Below are positions 52,343-63,081 of a DNA stretch of 64,000 nt, piece by piece. Numbering within the stretch: the stretch's first letter is position 1; every line of letters begins with the position of its first letter. The position numbers were made by a program, and so were the translations under genes. Origin of the DNA: Chloroflexota bacterium (GTDB lineage: Bacteria > Chloroflexota > Anaerolineae > Aggregatilineales > Phototrophicaceae); NCBI GenBank assembly GCA_011523515.1, contig WTGO01000088.1, forward strand, positions 1-64,000, written 5' to 3'. Under the pieces are notes generated by a model. The model had not been told where the DNA came from, searched no databases, and was given only the letters and a program-made list of their open reading frames with translations.

Positions 52343-53290
52343 CTAGACCGGTTCTGACAATACAGTACGGAAGTAGCGAATGGTTCGCTCAAGCCCCTCT
52401 TCGAGCTCGATCTGCGGCCGCCAATTCAACACGGATTGCGCGCGCGCTGTATCTGGCTTGCGCGTCTGCGGGTCGCCCTCTATGCGTGATCCATCGGAGT
52501 ACTCGATGCCGGCTTTGCTTCCAGCTGCCTGATTCACAATCAGCGCGAACTCTTTTACGCTGATTTCACGCGTGGTGCCGATGTTCACGGGCGCCACATA
52601 ATCGCTTGCCAGCAGGCGAATTATGCCCTCGACCAAATCATCGATGTACTGAAAACAGCGCGTCTGCGAGCCGTCGCCATAGACGGTCAGGGGTTCGCCG
52701 CGAATGGCTTGACCGATGAAGTTGGGCACGACCCGTCCGTCATCAAGGCGCATGCGCGGTCCGTATGTGTTAAAGATGCGCACAATGCGAGTCTGCATGC
52801 CATGCTGCCGGTGATAAGCCATCACCAGCGCTTCCGCATAGCGTTTGGCTTCGTCATAGACGCCGCGCGGACCCACCGGATCCACATTGCCGGCGTATGT
52901 CTCGTTTTGCGGGCGAACCAGCGGGTCGCCGTATACCTCAGACGTGGAAGCGAGCAAGAAGCGCGCCTGTTTCGCGCGTGACAAGCCGAGCGCGTTGTGC
53001 GTGCCGAGCGCGCCGACTTTCAAGGTCTGAATAGGGTACTTCAGGTAGTCTATGGGACTCGCGGGCGAAGCAAAGTGCAGTACCGCGTCAACCGGGCCGG
53101 GTACATGAATAAAGTTGCTGACGTCATGATAAATGAACTCGAAGTCGCGATTGCCGGCCAAATGCGCGATATTGTCCTGCGAGCCGGTGATGAAGTTGTC
53201 CATGGCGACCACGCGATGTCCTTCGCGCAGGAATCGGTCGTTCAAATGTGAGCCGATGAAGCCGGCGCCACCGGTGATTAGAACTCGCAA
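52343..53290 (-). CDS. UDP-glucuronate decarboxylase (UDP-xylose synthase)
   Basis: NAD-dependent SDR enzyme making UDP-xylose from UDP-glucuronate. The 315-residue protein has [10 protein letters not shown] at the N-terminus, the [19 protein letters not shown] segment typical of [14 protein letters not shown], and the catalytic YDEAKR. The SPASP and [12 protein letters not shown] features separate it from GalE. It is the best clue that the local polysaccharide contains xylose or a xylose-derived sugar. It is followed immediately by the Wzy gene. Confidence 0.92.
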   Translation of the reverse strand: MRVLITGGAGFIGSHLNDRFLREGHRVVAMDNFITGSQDNIAHLAGNRDFEFIYHDVSNFIHVPGPVDAVLHFASPASPIDYLKYPIQTLKVGALGTHNALGLSRAKQARFLLASTSEVYGDPLVRPQNETYAGNVDPVGPRGVYDEAKRYAEALVMAYHRQHGMQTRIVRIFNTYGPRMRLDDGRVVPNFIGQAIRGEPLTVYGDGSQTRCFQYIDDLVEGIIRLLASDYVAPVNIGTTREISVKEFALIVNQAAGSKAGIEYSDGSRIEGDPQTRKPDTARAQSVLNWRPQIELEEGLERTIRYFRTVLSEPV

Positions 53291-53383
53291 AGTTACTCGC
53301 TTTCACCTTGTGCTACTGTCAAGAGTCTACCACAGCCCCGGCCGCCTTGAATGCAGCGCCCGCGCAGAGACGCGGCGCCGGCA

Positions 53384-56300
53384 TCATGCGTCCTGTTCGC
53401 TGAGTTCCACCAGCCGCATGAGCGCCGCCAGCTGGAACATAAAGATAAAGGCGAGGTCTATCACGAACACGCTGTTGTCGATCAAGCCATGAGCCAGCAA
53501 GCCGGCCATACTGCCCATCAAGCCCAGCAGCATGGCGAAAAGCAGCGCGTCCCCGCTGCGCAATCGCCTGCGAATCGCTATCGCCCGGCGCCAGAATAGC
53601 AGCTGGATCAAGAGAAAGGCGAGCAGGCCAAACACGCTTAGCCGCGTCCAGAAGTCAAGCAAGAAATTATGCGGATGCGACTGATCGCGATCCCAAACGG
53701 CGTCTGGCTTGAGATACTGCCCGCCGACAACGTACAAGAACTGATCCATTCCGATGCCCGTTATCGGGTGCTCGCGGATGATCGCCATCGTACTCTCCCA
53801 GAGGCGCAGCCGAAAGAAATTGGTGCCGCTTGAGAAGTCGATGGCGTTGGCAAAGCGGGCGGACGCGCGCGTCAGAATTGCGAAAGCGACGCCACCCAGC
53901 ACACCAGCGCCTAATAACGGAACGAACGATCGTCGCTCGAAGCGCGCCACGGCAATGACGATTATGCCCGCTGGCACACCGAGCAGAATCGCGCCGACGC
54001 TCTGCGTAAACAGCATCGCCGGAAACATGATAGCCAGGCTCAAGCCGGCAAAGGCGCGCATCCTGCCGTCGGTAAGAACCAGCAGAAAACCGATGGCGAT
54101 CGGGATCGTGCGCCCCAGCAGCAAGGCGACATTGTTGGGCGAGCCGTAAACGCTGTACAGGCGCTTGGCGCCCGCTTCGGCAGTGATGACGATATCTCTG
54201 AAGAAATACATATAGTACCCGATCAGCGAAACGACGACGCCGGCGACAAGCAGCGCCGCGAATAGCCGACATAGTGTGCTTCGGCTGGGCCGCAAAGCGC
54301 GCAGCAGCGCGTAGAAGGCCAGGGGCTCGAATATCAGCGCGCGCAATTCGGTTTGCGCCGTGTCTAGGCGCCCCGTCCAGAGCAATGATATCAGGGCTAG
54401 CACGGCCAGGCTGGCGACAGCGATGTCCATCGGCTGAAGCGACTCCAGCGATCGGCGCGAAACGATTGGAAAGGCGCGGTTCCTCATCTGCAGTTCTCTG
54501 CCGAGCGCAACCATAAGCTTGACGAACCCAGCCGCCGCCGTGACCAGAATCATGACCTCGACCATAGGAAAGGCGAAGCGATGCAGCTCGACCGGGAAGA
54601 GGAAGAAGGGCGCCCAAAATAGCGTCAAGATCAGTCCGGTCTCCAGCCTATGAAAGAATAAGACGAAGAGCGCGCCCAGAAAAACTAGCGACAGTAAGAG
54701 GCTGGGAGACAGGTAGAGCGCGCCGCCGGTCAGCAATGCCAGCGCGATGTTGACCTCGTCGCGCATGAGCAGGGCCGGGCGCGGCGAATTCCAGGTCCAA
54801 AGCATGGCCAGCATCATGAGGACGGATGTGACGCCGCTCAAAATCAGATGGACTGACGCGCTCATGCCGCTAGCCAGCCGGGCCAGCGGCGGCAACCAGT
54901 CTGACCAAGGCGCGGTAACAAGCGAGTGAACAAACAGCAGGCTGGACAAGACCGTGGCGACAATACCGAGACTGATCTGTCGATCGTAGGCTTCGGCCAA
55001 ATTGCCCGAGCTGACGGCGTAGCCCGCTATCGCCCAGCGATCCCAGCCTTTATCCGCTACAGCGCGCAACGTGTGTCGCTCAAGTGAGAGATCAGTTGAG
55101 ACGGGTACCAGGTTTAATTCCGGCTCGCGCGAATTGCTGCGAAGAAAGATGTAGGCATTGCCGCTTGAATCTCTCTGGGTGGCATTGGCCGGGGAGTCAT
55201 CCACCGTTGGATAGAGGAAGGCGACATAGTCATCTTCGCGCAGCAGCATTGCGACATCCGCGCCCTGGAAGTCGAACTCCAGGCGGCTGTCGGTGGGCGT
55301 CAGCCAGCCAATGTCAGCGCCCAACTCGCTGAATTGCCACGCGCCGCTGTAACGCGCGTAGGGGTTGAGGGCGTGATACAAACCGTTCTGTGCCGCTACG
55401 GGGTATCTGTATTCCTCCAGCGCCCGCAGTAAAGGCGATGACGCGCCATCCTGACGCAGCAGGGCAAAGCCCCACTGCGGGTCGTCGGTCTCGGCCGCCG
55501 GCTGCCAGTGATGCAAGAACATGGCGCCCATCCAGGGCCATTCGCGATGCGCGCGATCCAGCGCCTGCAGTGAGTATTCTACCTGCTCTGATTCACTCAC
55601 TTCGCCCCAAATCGATGCCGCGCCCGGCCAGTCAGACGGCAGCGAATTCCAGCCGAAATTGCTGGCCCACAGCGGCTTCCTGGCATCGCCGTGGCGCGTC
55701 ATCACTTCGCGCAGGGCAATGACTCGGGAGAAATTCAGAAGGGTCTCATCGACTCGGCGGTCGAGCGGCGAAGTCGAGAATCCGTAGGGTTTGCCGACAA
55801 CGACGTCCATAAGCGTTTGCGCGCCCTGGGCGTAAAGGGCATCAAGATAGCGAATGTCGCTGATATTGCGCCCGGCGGTCTCGCTCGTTGGCGCCAGGCC
55901 GGCCGCCACGATAGTCGCCGAGGCGTCAACTTGCAGGATTGCTTCGCGCGCGGTTTCCAGCAGCGCGGCGTACTCGGCCGGGCGCGGATCCATTCCGCCC
56001 CAGGCGTCAGCCAGATTGGGTTCGTCCCAAATCTGATAGTAGTCCACCAAGCCGCCATAGCGCTCGGCGAAGGCGCCGGCGAAGGCAGCGAAATCTGACA
56101 AGTCTTGTGGCGGTCCCGTTTTGCTCGGGACGCCTGCGCCGCGCTCTTGACGTGACCAGGCCGGTGAATTCATAAAAACCATCACGGGTTCAAGCTGCGG
56201 GAATGATTCCAGCGCCAGCGCCAGCTGATCCCACGCGTTCCAATCGACCAGGCCGCGCTCGCGCTCAAGCTCGTCCCAATAGACGAATTGTCGTATCCAG

Positions 56301-56533
56301 CGGAATCCGGCCGACTGTATGCGGGACAAATGACCCGGCAAATCGGCGCTATCGTATTGGAGCAGCTCGACATTTACGCCAGGCTTTGCCAAAGCAAACG
56401 GGAGGTTTGGATCGGTGGTCGGATTCACATAGCCGCGCAGCTCGTAATCGCGTACTTGCGCTGTGCCCAAGGTCGCGACCAGGCTGCCGCTCAGCAGCAG
56501 TACGCTCGCCAGCAGCACAATTAACTTGCGCAT
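53384..56533 (-). CDS. Glycosidase-like TIM barrel fused to O-antigen ligase membrane domain
   Basis: A large protein of 1049 residues from ATG 56533 (TGATG overlap with the upstream gene; an ATG 4 codons earlier is also possible). A signal or anchor helix (1-25) precedes a clan-A glycosidase-like barrel (about 45-370), with the acid/base Glu171 in IWDEPN. At the nucleophile position, where relatives have TEFGW, this has SNFGW (Asn292). The HPY motif is KPYGF. The rest is multi-helical with a Wzy_C region, [11 protein letters not shown] and [13 protein letters not shown]. The fusion would place an inactive sugar-binding barrel outside the cell beside a polymerase. Confidence 0.88.
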   Translation of the reverse strand: MRKLIVLLASVLLLSGSLVATLGTAQVRDYELRGYVNPTTDPNLPFALAKPGVNVELLQYDSADLPGHLSRIQSAGFRWIRQFVYWDELERERGLVDWNAWDQLALALESFPQLEPVMVFMNSPAWSRQERGAGVPSKTGPPQDLSDFAAFAGAFAERYGGLVDYYQIWDEPNLADAWGGMDPRPAEYAALLETAREAILQVDASATIVAAGLAPTSETAGRNISDIRYLDALYAQGAQTLMDVVVGKPYGFSTSPLDRRVDETLLNFSRVIALREVMTRHGDARKPLWASNFGWNSLPSDWPGAASIWGEVSESEQVEYSLQALDRAHREWPWMGAMFLHHWQPAAETDDPQWGFALLRQDGASSPLLRALEEYRYPVAAQNGLYHALNPYARYSGAWQFSELGADIGWLTPTDSRLEFDFQGADVAMLLREDDYVAFLYPTVDDSPANATQRDSSGNAYIFLRSNSREPELNLVPVSTDLSLERHTLRAVADKGWDRWAIAGYAVSSGNLAEAYDRQISLGIVATVLSSLLFVHSLVTAPWSDWLPPLARLASGMSASVHLILSGVTSVLMMLAMLWTWNSPRPALLMRDEVNIALALLTGGALYLSPSLLLSLVFLGALFVLFFHRLETGLILTLFWAPFFLFPVELHRFAFPMVEVMILVTAAAGFVKLMVALGRELQMRNRAFPIVSRRSLESLQPMDIAVASLAVLALISLLWTGRLDTAQTELRALIFEPLAFYALLRALRPSRSTLCRLFAALLVAGVVVSLIGYYMYFFRDIVITAEAGAKRLYSVYGSPNNVALLLGRTIPIAIGFLLVLTDGRMRAFAGLSLAIMFPAMLFTQSVGAILLGVPAGIIVIAVARFERRSFVPLLGAGVLGGVAFAILTRASARFANAIDFSSGTNFFRLRLWESTMAIIREHPITGIGMDQFLYVVGGQYLKPDAVWDRDQSHPHNFLLDFWTRLSVFGLLAFLLIQLLFWRRAIAIRRRLRSGDALLFAMLLGLMGSMAGLLAHGLIDNSVFVIDLAFIFMFQLAALMRLVELSEQDA

Positions 56534-58119
56534 CAGCGGGTCCATACCGGGTTCGATGAGCCGCCGTCAAAGGTCAGCTGATGAGCCTCCGCAGTCTGCA
56601 CATCGATCAGCCACAGCTCGCCCCGATTCACGGCCGCAATGTGGCGCGCATCCGGGCTCCAGGCAAAATCCTTTGGCGCCAGCCCGTGATCGTGCTTTCG
56701 CATGCCGTCCGCGCCCGGTGGCGGAAACAGGCGCCGTTCATTGCTGCCGTCGCGATCGGCTACCATGAGATCGTATTCGCTATTCATGCTATTCTGCGGC
56801 TCGCGCGCCCGCAGCCAGGCCAGGAATCCGCCGCCATTGTCGCCATTACTGGGCGAAAAGGCCGGCGCCGCCCACATGCCCGCCGCCGATTCGAACTGCG
56901 CGGCGAAGCGGCCATCGGCGCTGGTAATCGTCACATCAAATATGGGGCTGGTTTCCGCCGGCTCGTCAGCTTGTGGGGAGCCGTGCACGACTGATGCCAG
57001 CAGCTGGCCATCGTGCGACCAGGACAGAGACGAGAGCCAGACCCAGCCGGTCGTACGGTTGAAGACAGCGTAATCCGCCAGGGCCGTCAAGCGCCGCCGC
57101 TCAAAGTCAACCAGGCCAAAGCCGTCAGGGCGCGTCCACGCCAGCTGATTGCCCAGGGGCGACCAGGCATAATGCATTCCCCACCAGCCGAATAGCCCAC
57201 CGCTCGACTCCGGCACCGCCTCCTGGATTGTCAGGGTTCTGCCGCTTTCGAGGTCTACCGTCATCAGCCAAAGATTGTTCAGCGCTTTCCAGCCAGGTGA
57301 AGAGGCGCTGCGCTCGCCGGTGGAGTAAGCAATCGCGTTGCTGGCGCGCGGTCTCCACGCTGCAAACAACACGTCAGTAGGGGTGAGGCGCTGCGGTTCT
57401 GATTCGCCCTCGGTCGCGACCAGCCACAGTTCGTTGAAGAAGTCGTCAGTGGCGTCGGTTTCGCTGCTGAAGATGAGCCAGGCGCCAGCCTCATGTTGAT
57501 GAAAGACGAGTGAGTCAAGATTGTGGCCGGTCGTAAGCTGCCGTTTATTGACCGTATTGCCTTCAATTGTCCAGGCGCTGCTGTTGTTGATATAGCTCAA
57601 GCGTCCGGCAATCGCGACTGGCGTAACCGAAGCGGTGACTCCGATATAGATGATCTCGTCAATTGGCGCCTGCACGATCACGGGATCCTCAATCAAAACG
57701 CGTTCAACTTCTTCATCGTCTTCCAGCCTGACTCGGTAACAGGCTTCCTCCAGGCCGGGCCTGCCGGTCTGTCCCACTCGCTGCCCGCCAGCGGGCACAC
57801 CCTCTTTCGGCCGCGCTAATCGCTGAAAGGCAATTTCTCGCTGCTCACAGACTTCTTCTTCGCGCACCCGTCTGATGGTGATCATCATGTTCGCTTCAAT
57901 CTGAGCCACCAGCGGATGACTGACCCGGTCCAGCGGGTCCAATTCGATCTGGGCGCTGGCGAGGAGTTGGTCAACCGACACAATTCGCGTCAGGCTGAGG
58001 TTTAGCGTATTGCCATCGACGACAACAGTCACATCGATCGAGGGCGTCTCATCGCCGGGCCGACAAGCGGCTAGCGCTATTGCTGCGACGCCGATAAGTA
58101 GAAGCCGTCTGATCATCAA
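56533..58119 (-). CDS. Lipoprotein with DUF348/G5-like domain and TolB-like beta-propeller
   Basis: A 528-residue lipoprotein with lipobox LAAC (Cys19). The next segment (about 28-160) has VTVVVDGNTLNLSLTRIVSVDQLLASAQIEL, DPLDRVSHPL and a G5-like part, the order of Rpf/YabE-type wall proteins. Residues about 170-528 form PD40/TolB-like propeller repeats with SWSHDGQLLASVV and FAWSPDARHIAAV. It is coupled by TGATG to the glycosidase-Wzy fusion and so is part of the surface-polysaccharide cluster. It probably binds glycan or reports on the envelope. Confidence 0.8.
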   Translation of the reverse strand: MMIRRLLLIGVAAIALAACRPGDETPSIDVTVVVDGNTLNLSLTRIVSVDQLLASAQIELDPLDRVSHPLVAQIEANMMITIRRVREEEVCEQREIAFQRLARPKEGVPAGGQRVGQTGRPGLEEACYRVRLEDDEEVERVLIEDPVIVQAPIDEIIYIGVTASVTPVAIAGRLSYINNSSAWTIEGNTVNKRQLTTGHNLDSLVFHQHEAGAWLIFSSETDATDDFFNELWLVATEGESEPQRLTPTDVLFAAWRPRASNAIAYSTGERSASSPGWKALNNLWLMTVDLESGRTLTIQEAVPESSGGLFGWWGMHYAWSPLGNQLAWTRPDGFGLVDFERRRLTALADYAVFNRTTGWVWLSSLSWSHDGQLLASVVHGSPQADEPAETSPIFDVTITSADGRFAAQFESAAGMWAAPAFSPSNGDNGGGFLAWLRAREPQNSMNSEYDLMVADRDGSNERRLFPPPGADGMRKHDHGLAPKDFAWSPDARHIAAVNRGELWLIDVQTAEAHQLTFDGGSSNPVWTR

Positions 58120-58159
58120 TCAGCTTTAATCAGCTTTGGTCAAGTGCGCTCAAGTCAAT

Positions 58160-59209
58160 CTATATCCTAGCTGAGTTTTTCCGCAGCACAAACAGCCGCG
58201 GATGCAGACCGCTCAGGTTGATAGTCGTTTCGCTGCATACGCGCCAGCTGGATGCGCTGATGGCGCGCGCCATCAGCCGTATTTCGTGAGACAGCAGCAC
58301 AAAGATAGCGTCCGCTTTCGCCAGCCGTCCGGCTTCTCGCAGCAGCGCAGGGTAGAGCGCCACGTTGTCCGCGTGCGAGCCCAGGTGATGCCCAAAGGGC
58401 AAGTCCGCATAAATAATATCCGCTGAGCCCGCGGCCAAGGGCGCACTCACCGCATCGGCCAGCAGCTGATTAATCCGATGACTCCGCTGCGCGCGCCTGG
58501 CGTTCTGCCTGCCAATGCGGATCATGTCCCGGCAATTGTCGACCGCTATCAGCGTATCATTCGGCTTGGTCCCGGCATGCTCGATAAGTATTGTAGACGT
58601 GCCGCTGCAGAGATTGAGTACGATTTGGCGTTCCGCCCGTCGGGCAATCTGTGTCATAGCATAGGCGACGGTGGCGTTTAGCGCGCCCGGCACATCAAAG
58701 GCGCGATAATCTCGCTTGGATATGGGACTTGCGCTCGTGCGAACGAGCACTTCCCAGCCGGCGCCAGCGGCCGGCCTGGCCAAGCGCAGAAACAGTTCGC
58801 CCTTGCCGTCTGCGGCCAGTTGCAAGCCAAGGGCCCGGCTGGTCGCTTGCCGCAAGCGATGCATGACCGCTGTTTGCGATCCGGCCGCCGCGATGCCCAT
58901 CGTTTGCGGTGACGAAGTAAAGGACCGAGCGGCGGCGCGCAGAATGCCGAGCAGACGCATGAAATGCTCATGGCCGAGCAGCGACTTCGGTCGCGGCACA
59001 GCAAAGTTGTGAATCCGGTAGACGGCGATTACAGAGCGCAGTGATTGGTCGACGGATTCATCGGCAGCCAGCCGAAAACGTACGAATCCCGCTCTCGTTT
59101 GACGAATCTCGCTGGGCGCGTCCGGCTGAAGTTGGCGCAATTCCCCAATCGCGAACGATTCCAGTCCAGGAATTATCTCAGCTTCGTATTCAAAGCTCAT
59201 AGCCGCCAT
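58160..59209 (-). CDS. Trm14/RlmKL-like THUMP-type RNA methyltransferase
   Basis: A 349-residue protein. A ferredoxin-like/THUMP-type N-terminus (EIIPGLESFAIGELRQL and so on) precedes a Rossmann methyltransferase with LNLCSGTSTILIE (AdoMet loop) and ADLPFG. That motif IV is typical of guanine N2-methyltransferases such as Trm14/TrmN. The likely reaction is m2G formation in tRNA (position 6) or 23S rRNA. It is divergent from the propeller protein at 59410 and ends 41 bases from the lipoprotein gene. Confidence 0.8.
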   Translation of the reverse strand: MAAMSFEYEAEIIPGLESFAIGELRQLQPDAPSEIRQTRAGFVRFRLAADESVDQSLRSVIAVYRIHNFAVPRPKSLLGHEHFMRLLGILRAAARSFTSSPQTMGIAAAGSQTAVMHRLRQATSRALGLQLAADGKGELFLRLARPAAGAGWEVLVRTSASPISKRDYRAFDVPGALNATVAYAMTQIARRAERQIVLNLCSGTSTILIEHAGTKPNDTLIAVDNCRDMIRIGRQNARRAQRSHRINQLLADAVSAPLAAGSADIIYADLPFGHHLGSHADNVALYPALLREAGRLAKADAIFVLLSHEIRLMARAISASSWRVCSETTINLSGLHPRLFVLRKNSARI

Positions 59210-59409
59210 ATTGCCGCAGAATCTGGCTATTTCATTGTGCGCAGCGCGCCGTCATTATCGGCCAGACGGGTGGAGATTGCGAGCGGCGATGTACCTCGCG
59301 CTTGCCGGCTGTTTCATGCGTCGCGCGCCTTCCGTGTTCTGGCGCTAGAGCTGGATGGCCACGTCGTGTAAAATACCTGGCTGTTGCCGCAAGAAAGGCC
59401 GAGCCATTA

Positions 59410-60357
59410 ATGCGAATATTTTTGTTGATTCTTGTCATCCAGTGCTGCATGACCAGCTGGGCGCAGGAGACCGGGTCGGCATCCGAGTCGGATACCCTCG
59501 AAGCGCCGACCGCCTCGGCTGTTGCCAGCCTGGACTTGCCGAGCCCGTTCCTGCAAGGCGACCTGGAGCTGCTGGTTGGCAATGTGCAGCGACCCAATGG
59601 TTTTGTGTGGCACAACGGCAGCCTGTTCACAATCTGCAACGGCGACTGGACTATCTACAAAATCGACGATCAGACCGGCGACACAATCACGTTTGTATTT
59701 GGTACGCGGGATGGCAATACGCTGATCCTCGAAGACACCGACGCCGGCTTTGACATCTGGGTGCCTGACCCCGAAGCGGGCATGCTTTGGAAAGTCGATC
59801 AGAAGCGCGCCGCGCCGGCCCCGATCACGGCTGATCTGGAATCGCCCTGGGGCATCGCGCGGCTGGACAGCAGCCGGTTCCTGATCACCGATACCCGAGT
59901 CAACGCCATTGTAGCCGTGGCGGAAGACGGAGCGCGCAGCGACGTCCACAGCCAGTTGCGCGCGCCGACCGGCATCGTGAAACGGGGGAACTTCGTATAT
60001 TTTGCCAACGGCGGCAGCGCCAGACGTGGCATCGAATATTTTTCGGTGGACGCAAATGGCGAGTATTCCGACGTCAAGCCGCTGGTATCGGGATTGCAGA
60101 ATACGACCAACCTGTTGATGGGCGGCGACGGTAAGCTGTACTTTGCCTATGCGCTGGGTACGCGCGGCGTCATCGGCCGGATTGATCCGGCGATTTGCCA
60201 TGATTCCGGCTGCAGCGGCGATGACGTTGAGCTGGTCGTTTTTTCCGATATTCCGGCGCCGCTGGCCATCACGCTCTCAGACGACTTGCGCCTGTTCCTG
60301 CACAGCCGCTTCCGCCCCGAGATTTACTGGCTGCAGCTGCCAATAGCATCGACTTAA
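59410..60357 (+). CDS. Secreted beta-propeller protein
   Basis: The ATG at 59410 starts a signal peptide (MRIFLLILVIQCCMTSWAQ) and gives 315 residues; upstream reading to 59302 is spurious. The mature protein has six or so repeats like SMP-30/NHL or Virginiamycin-lyase propellers: NGFVWHNGSLFTIC, SPWGIARLD, PTGIVKRGNFVYFAN, NLLMGGDGKLYFAYALG. No catalytic residues stand out. Role unknown, perhaps binding of a surface glycan or cofactor. It ends 13 bases before the convergent hflX gene. Confidence 0.75.
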   Translation: MRIFLLILVIQCCMTSWAQETGSASESDTLEAPTASAVASLDLPSPFLQGDLELLVGNVQRPNGFVWHNGSLFTICNGDWTIYKIDDQTGDTITFVFGTRDGNTLILEDTDAGFDIWVPDPEAGMLWKVDQKRAAPAPITADLESPWGIARLDSSRFLITDTRVNAIVAVAEDGARSDVHSQLRAPTGIVKRGNFVYFANGGSARRGIEYFSVDANGEYSDVKPLVSGLQNTTNLLMGGDGKLYFAYALGTRGVIGRIDPAICHDSGCSGDDVELVVFSDIPAPLAITLSDDLRLFLHSRFRPEIYWLQLPIAST

Positions 60358-60370
60358 GCAGTACGCCGCC

Positions 60371-61696
60371 TCACTTCGATTCTGCGCCAACAGCGAATGG
60401 CTGGTAGATGTCAGCATCCGCCAGGGGCAGTCGCAGGCTCAACTCCCAGCCCGCTTCGCTCGTCCGCTCGGACTCAATATATTGTTTGTCGTTCAGCTCG
60501 GAATAGACCTGGCCCGCCTGATACGGAATGACCACGTCGAGCCGGGTCCGCTGGCACGCAATCGCAGAGCCTATCGCGCTGAGCAACCGATCCAGCCCCT
60601 GACGGCGGCGCGCGGAAATCGCGATCATTTCGACATAGTTGTCGATATGCCCGACTTCGGGGATGGCGCCGGTCAGGCTGTCAATCTTGTTGAGCACCAG
60701 CAGTCGCGGTATGTGCGCCGCATCGATTTCCGCCAGCGTGTCCTCGACGGCTTCAATCTGTTGCGCGACGTTTTCGTGGCTGATGTCGGCAACGTGAAGA
60801 ATCAAGTCGGTTTCAATCACTTCTTCCAGCGTGGCTCGGAAAGCGGCGATCAGAGTAGTCGGCAATTTCTGGATGAAGCCGACGGTATCGCTGAGCAAAA
60901 TCTCGCTCCCATCGGGCAGCTCGACCCGGCGCGTCGTTGGGTCGAGCGTGGCGAATAGCTTGTCAGCGGCGTACACATCGGAGTCCGCCAGGGCATTGAT
61001 CAGTGTCGATTTCCCGGCGTTGGTATAACCAACCAATGCGACTAGCGGCAAGCCCGATCGCCGCCGCCTGGCGCGGTGCAGGCTGCGGTGGGCGCGCACC
61101 TGTTCCAGGTCCCCCTTTAGCTTCGTGATCTTGCGCGCGATTTCGCGCCGATCTACTTCCAACTGCGTTTCGCCGGGCCCGCGCAGCCCCACGCCGCCGG
61201 AACCGCCGCGCGCGCCCCCGCCGCCGGCTTGCCGAGCCAGGTGCGTCCATTGCCGCGTTAATCTTGGCAGGCGATACTCATATTGCGCCAACTCGACTTG
61301 CAGCGCGCCTTCGCTCGTGCGGGCGTGCTGGGCGAAGATGTCCAGGATCAGCGCCGAGCGGTCCAGCAGCCGTATGTCTTCAGCGAGCTGCTTCTCGATT
61401 TCGCGCTGATGACGGGGCGACAGCTCATCGTCAAATATCAGGACATTGGCATCCAGCAGCGCGAGCTGTTCGATAATCTCCGACAGTTTGCCCGAGCCTA
61501 TCATAGACTTCGGGTTGACTTGCCGAACGAGTTGGCCGCTGCGACCGACAACGTCAATGCCAGCCGTTTCCGCCAAGAGCTCCAGCTCGTTCAGCGAGTT
61601 GTCAACCGAGAACAATCCGCGCTCCTGGCGCAGCGCGACGCCAACCAGGAAGGCTCGTTCCGAATTGTCATCGTGAGCGAAGCGGAATTGAGACAT
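60371..61696 (-). CDS. hflX: GTPase HflX
   Basis: Ribosome-associated GTPase that splits stalled or hibernating 70S ribosomes. The 441-residue protein has the HflX N-terminal domain with IFDDELSPRHQREIEK, a Gly-rich loop (GGGGARGGSGGVGLRGPGE), and G1 GYTNAGKSTLINAL. The G3 DTVGFIQKLPTTLIAAF segment and G4 LNKID follow. The start shares one base with the trmFO stop (TAATG). Confidence 0.95.
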   Translation of the reverse strand: MSQFRFAHDDNSERAFLVGVALRQERGLFSVDNSLNELELLAETAGIDVVGRSGQLVRQVNPKSMIGSGKLSEIIEQLALLDANVLIFDDELSPRHQREIEKQLAEDIRLLDRSALILDIFAQHARTSEGALQVELAQYEYRLPRLTRQWTHLARQAGGGGARGGSGGVGLRGPGETQLEVDRREIARKITKLKGDLEQVRAHRSLHRARRRRSGLPLVALVGYTNAGKSTLINALADSDVYAADKLFATLDPTTRRVELPDGSEILLSDTVGFIQKLPTTLIAAFRATLEEVIETDLILHVADISHENVAQQIEAVEDTLAEIDAAHIPRLLVLNKIDSLTGAIPEVGHIDNYVEMIAISARRRQGLDRLLSAIGSAIACQRTRLDVVIPYQAGQVYSELNDKQYIESERTSEAGWELSLRLPLADADIYQPFAVGAESK

Positions 61697-63066
61697 TAGT
61701 TTTCGGCGTGCGTTGCCAAGAATTGATCATTGATAAGTCGATCGTCGAGCTCACGAAGCGACTCCAGCATGGCGCTTGCGGCGCGCTCGGCATAGGCGCG
61801 CTTCCGTTCCGCCTTGTTCTTGATTTTCATCGGCAGCGGCGGCAGGATGCCCAGATTCGCCTTCATCGGCTGAAATCGCTTGGGTTCCGTATGGGTGACA
61901 TAATTTGCGAGCGCGCCAAGCATGGTATCGGCTGGCGGAATCCAGGCGCCTGTGCCGCAGAGCTGGCGCGAGAGGTTCAGCGCCGCCAGCAAGCCGGTGG
62001 CAATATTCCCCACGTAACCCTCGACTCCCGTGATCTGCCCGGCGAAATAGAGCAGATCCTGGCCGCGGAAGCGCATGGTTGGGTGCAGCAGGGCGGACGC
62101 ATTTAGAAATGTGTTGCGATGCATTTGGCCCATACGAACGAATTCAGCCCGCTCCAAACCTGGTATCAGTCGCAGTACCTCTCGCTGCTGTTTCCAGCGG
62201 ATATTCGTTTGGAAGCCAACCACATTGTACAACTCGCCCGCAACATCATCCTGCCGCAGCTGAACGACAGCATGCGGACGCCGGCCCGTGTGCGGATCCG
62301 TCAGACCGACCGGCCGCATGGGACCGAAGGCTAGCGTGTCCTGGCCGCGCCGCGCCAGCTGCTCGATCGGCACACAGCCCTCGAAAAAATTGGGGTCCTC
62401 GCGCTCAAAGTCCCGCAGCTCAATTGTCTCGGCGCTTGCCAGCGCTTGGACAAAGCGATCGTATGCGGGTTTGTCCAAGGGGCAATTGATGTAGTCGCCC
62501 GCCGTGTCCTCGCCACGGCCGTAGCGATTGGCTTGAAACGCCCGGCTCATGTCAATGCTGGCCGCCTGCACGATGGGCGAAATCGCATCGTAGAAATACA
62601 AATAGTCTTCGCCGGTTAATTGGCTTATCGCGTCAGATAGAGCAGGGGAAGTTAGCGGTCCGCTGGCCACGATCGTCGGCTGGTCCAATGCCAGCGCTGT
62701 GACTTCCTCACGTCGGAGTTCTATGTAAGGATGGGCGCCAAGCGTCTGGGTCACGCTTTCAGCGAATCGGTCGCGGTCGACAGCCAAGGCGCCGCCCGCT
62801 GGCACCGCCGCGTCGCGGGCGCAGCGCATCAACAGCGAACCCAGCATGCGCATCTCATTCTGTAGGATACCGGTCGCGCGGTCCGGCAATTTTGAGCCGA
62901 GCGAGTTGCTGCACACCAATTCCGCCAGGCGATCGCTGACGTGCGCGCCAGTCGTCTTCGCGGGGCGCATTTCATACAAGCGAACTTGATGACCGCGCTG
63001 CGCTAGCTGCCAGGCCGCCTCGCTGCCGGCCAAGCCTCCGCCAATAATCGTCACCGCTTGTGCCAT
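61696..63066 (-). CDS. trmFO: Methylenetetrahydrofolate-tRNA-(uracil-5-)-methyltransferase TrmFO
   Basis: FAD- and folate-dependent enzyme making m5U54 (T-loop ribothymidine) in tRNA. The 456-residue protein begins [18 protein letters not shown] (FAD), has YEMRP and LVCSNSLGS, and the cysteine region YINCPLD. The C-terminal [13 protein letters not shown] follows. It is present instead of TrmA, as in most Gram-positive-like and Chloroflexota genomes. It is coupled to hflX by a 1-base overlap. Confidence 0.97.
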   Translation of the reverse strand: MAQAVTIIGGGLAGSEAAWQLAQRGHQVRLYEMRPAKTTGAHVSDRLAELVCSNSLGSKLPDRATGILQNEMRMLGSLLMRCARDAAVPAGGALAVDRDRFAESVTQTLGAHPYIELRREEVTALALDQPTIVASGPLTSPALSDAISQLTGEDYLYFYDAISPIVQAASIDMSRAFQANRYGRGEDTAGDYINCPLDKPAYDRFVQALASAETIELRDFEREDPNFFEGCVPIEQLARRGQDTLAFGPMRPVGLTDPHTGRRPHAVVQLRQDDVAGELYNVVGFQTNIRWKQQREVLRLIPGLERAEFVRMGQMHRNTFLNASALLHPTMRFRGQDLLYFAGQITGVEGYVGNIATGLLAALNLSRQLCGTGAWIPPADTMLGALANYVTHTEPKRFQPMKANLGILPPLPMKIKNKAERKRAYAERAASAMLESLRELDDRLINDQFLATHAEN

Positions 63067-63081
63067 CGTGCCTCCAAGCGC

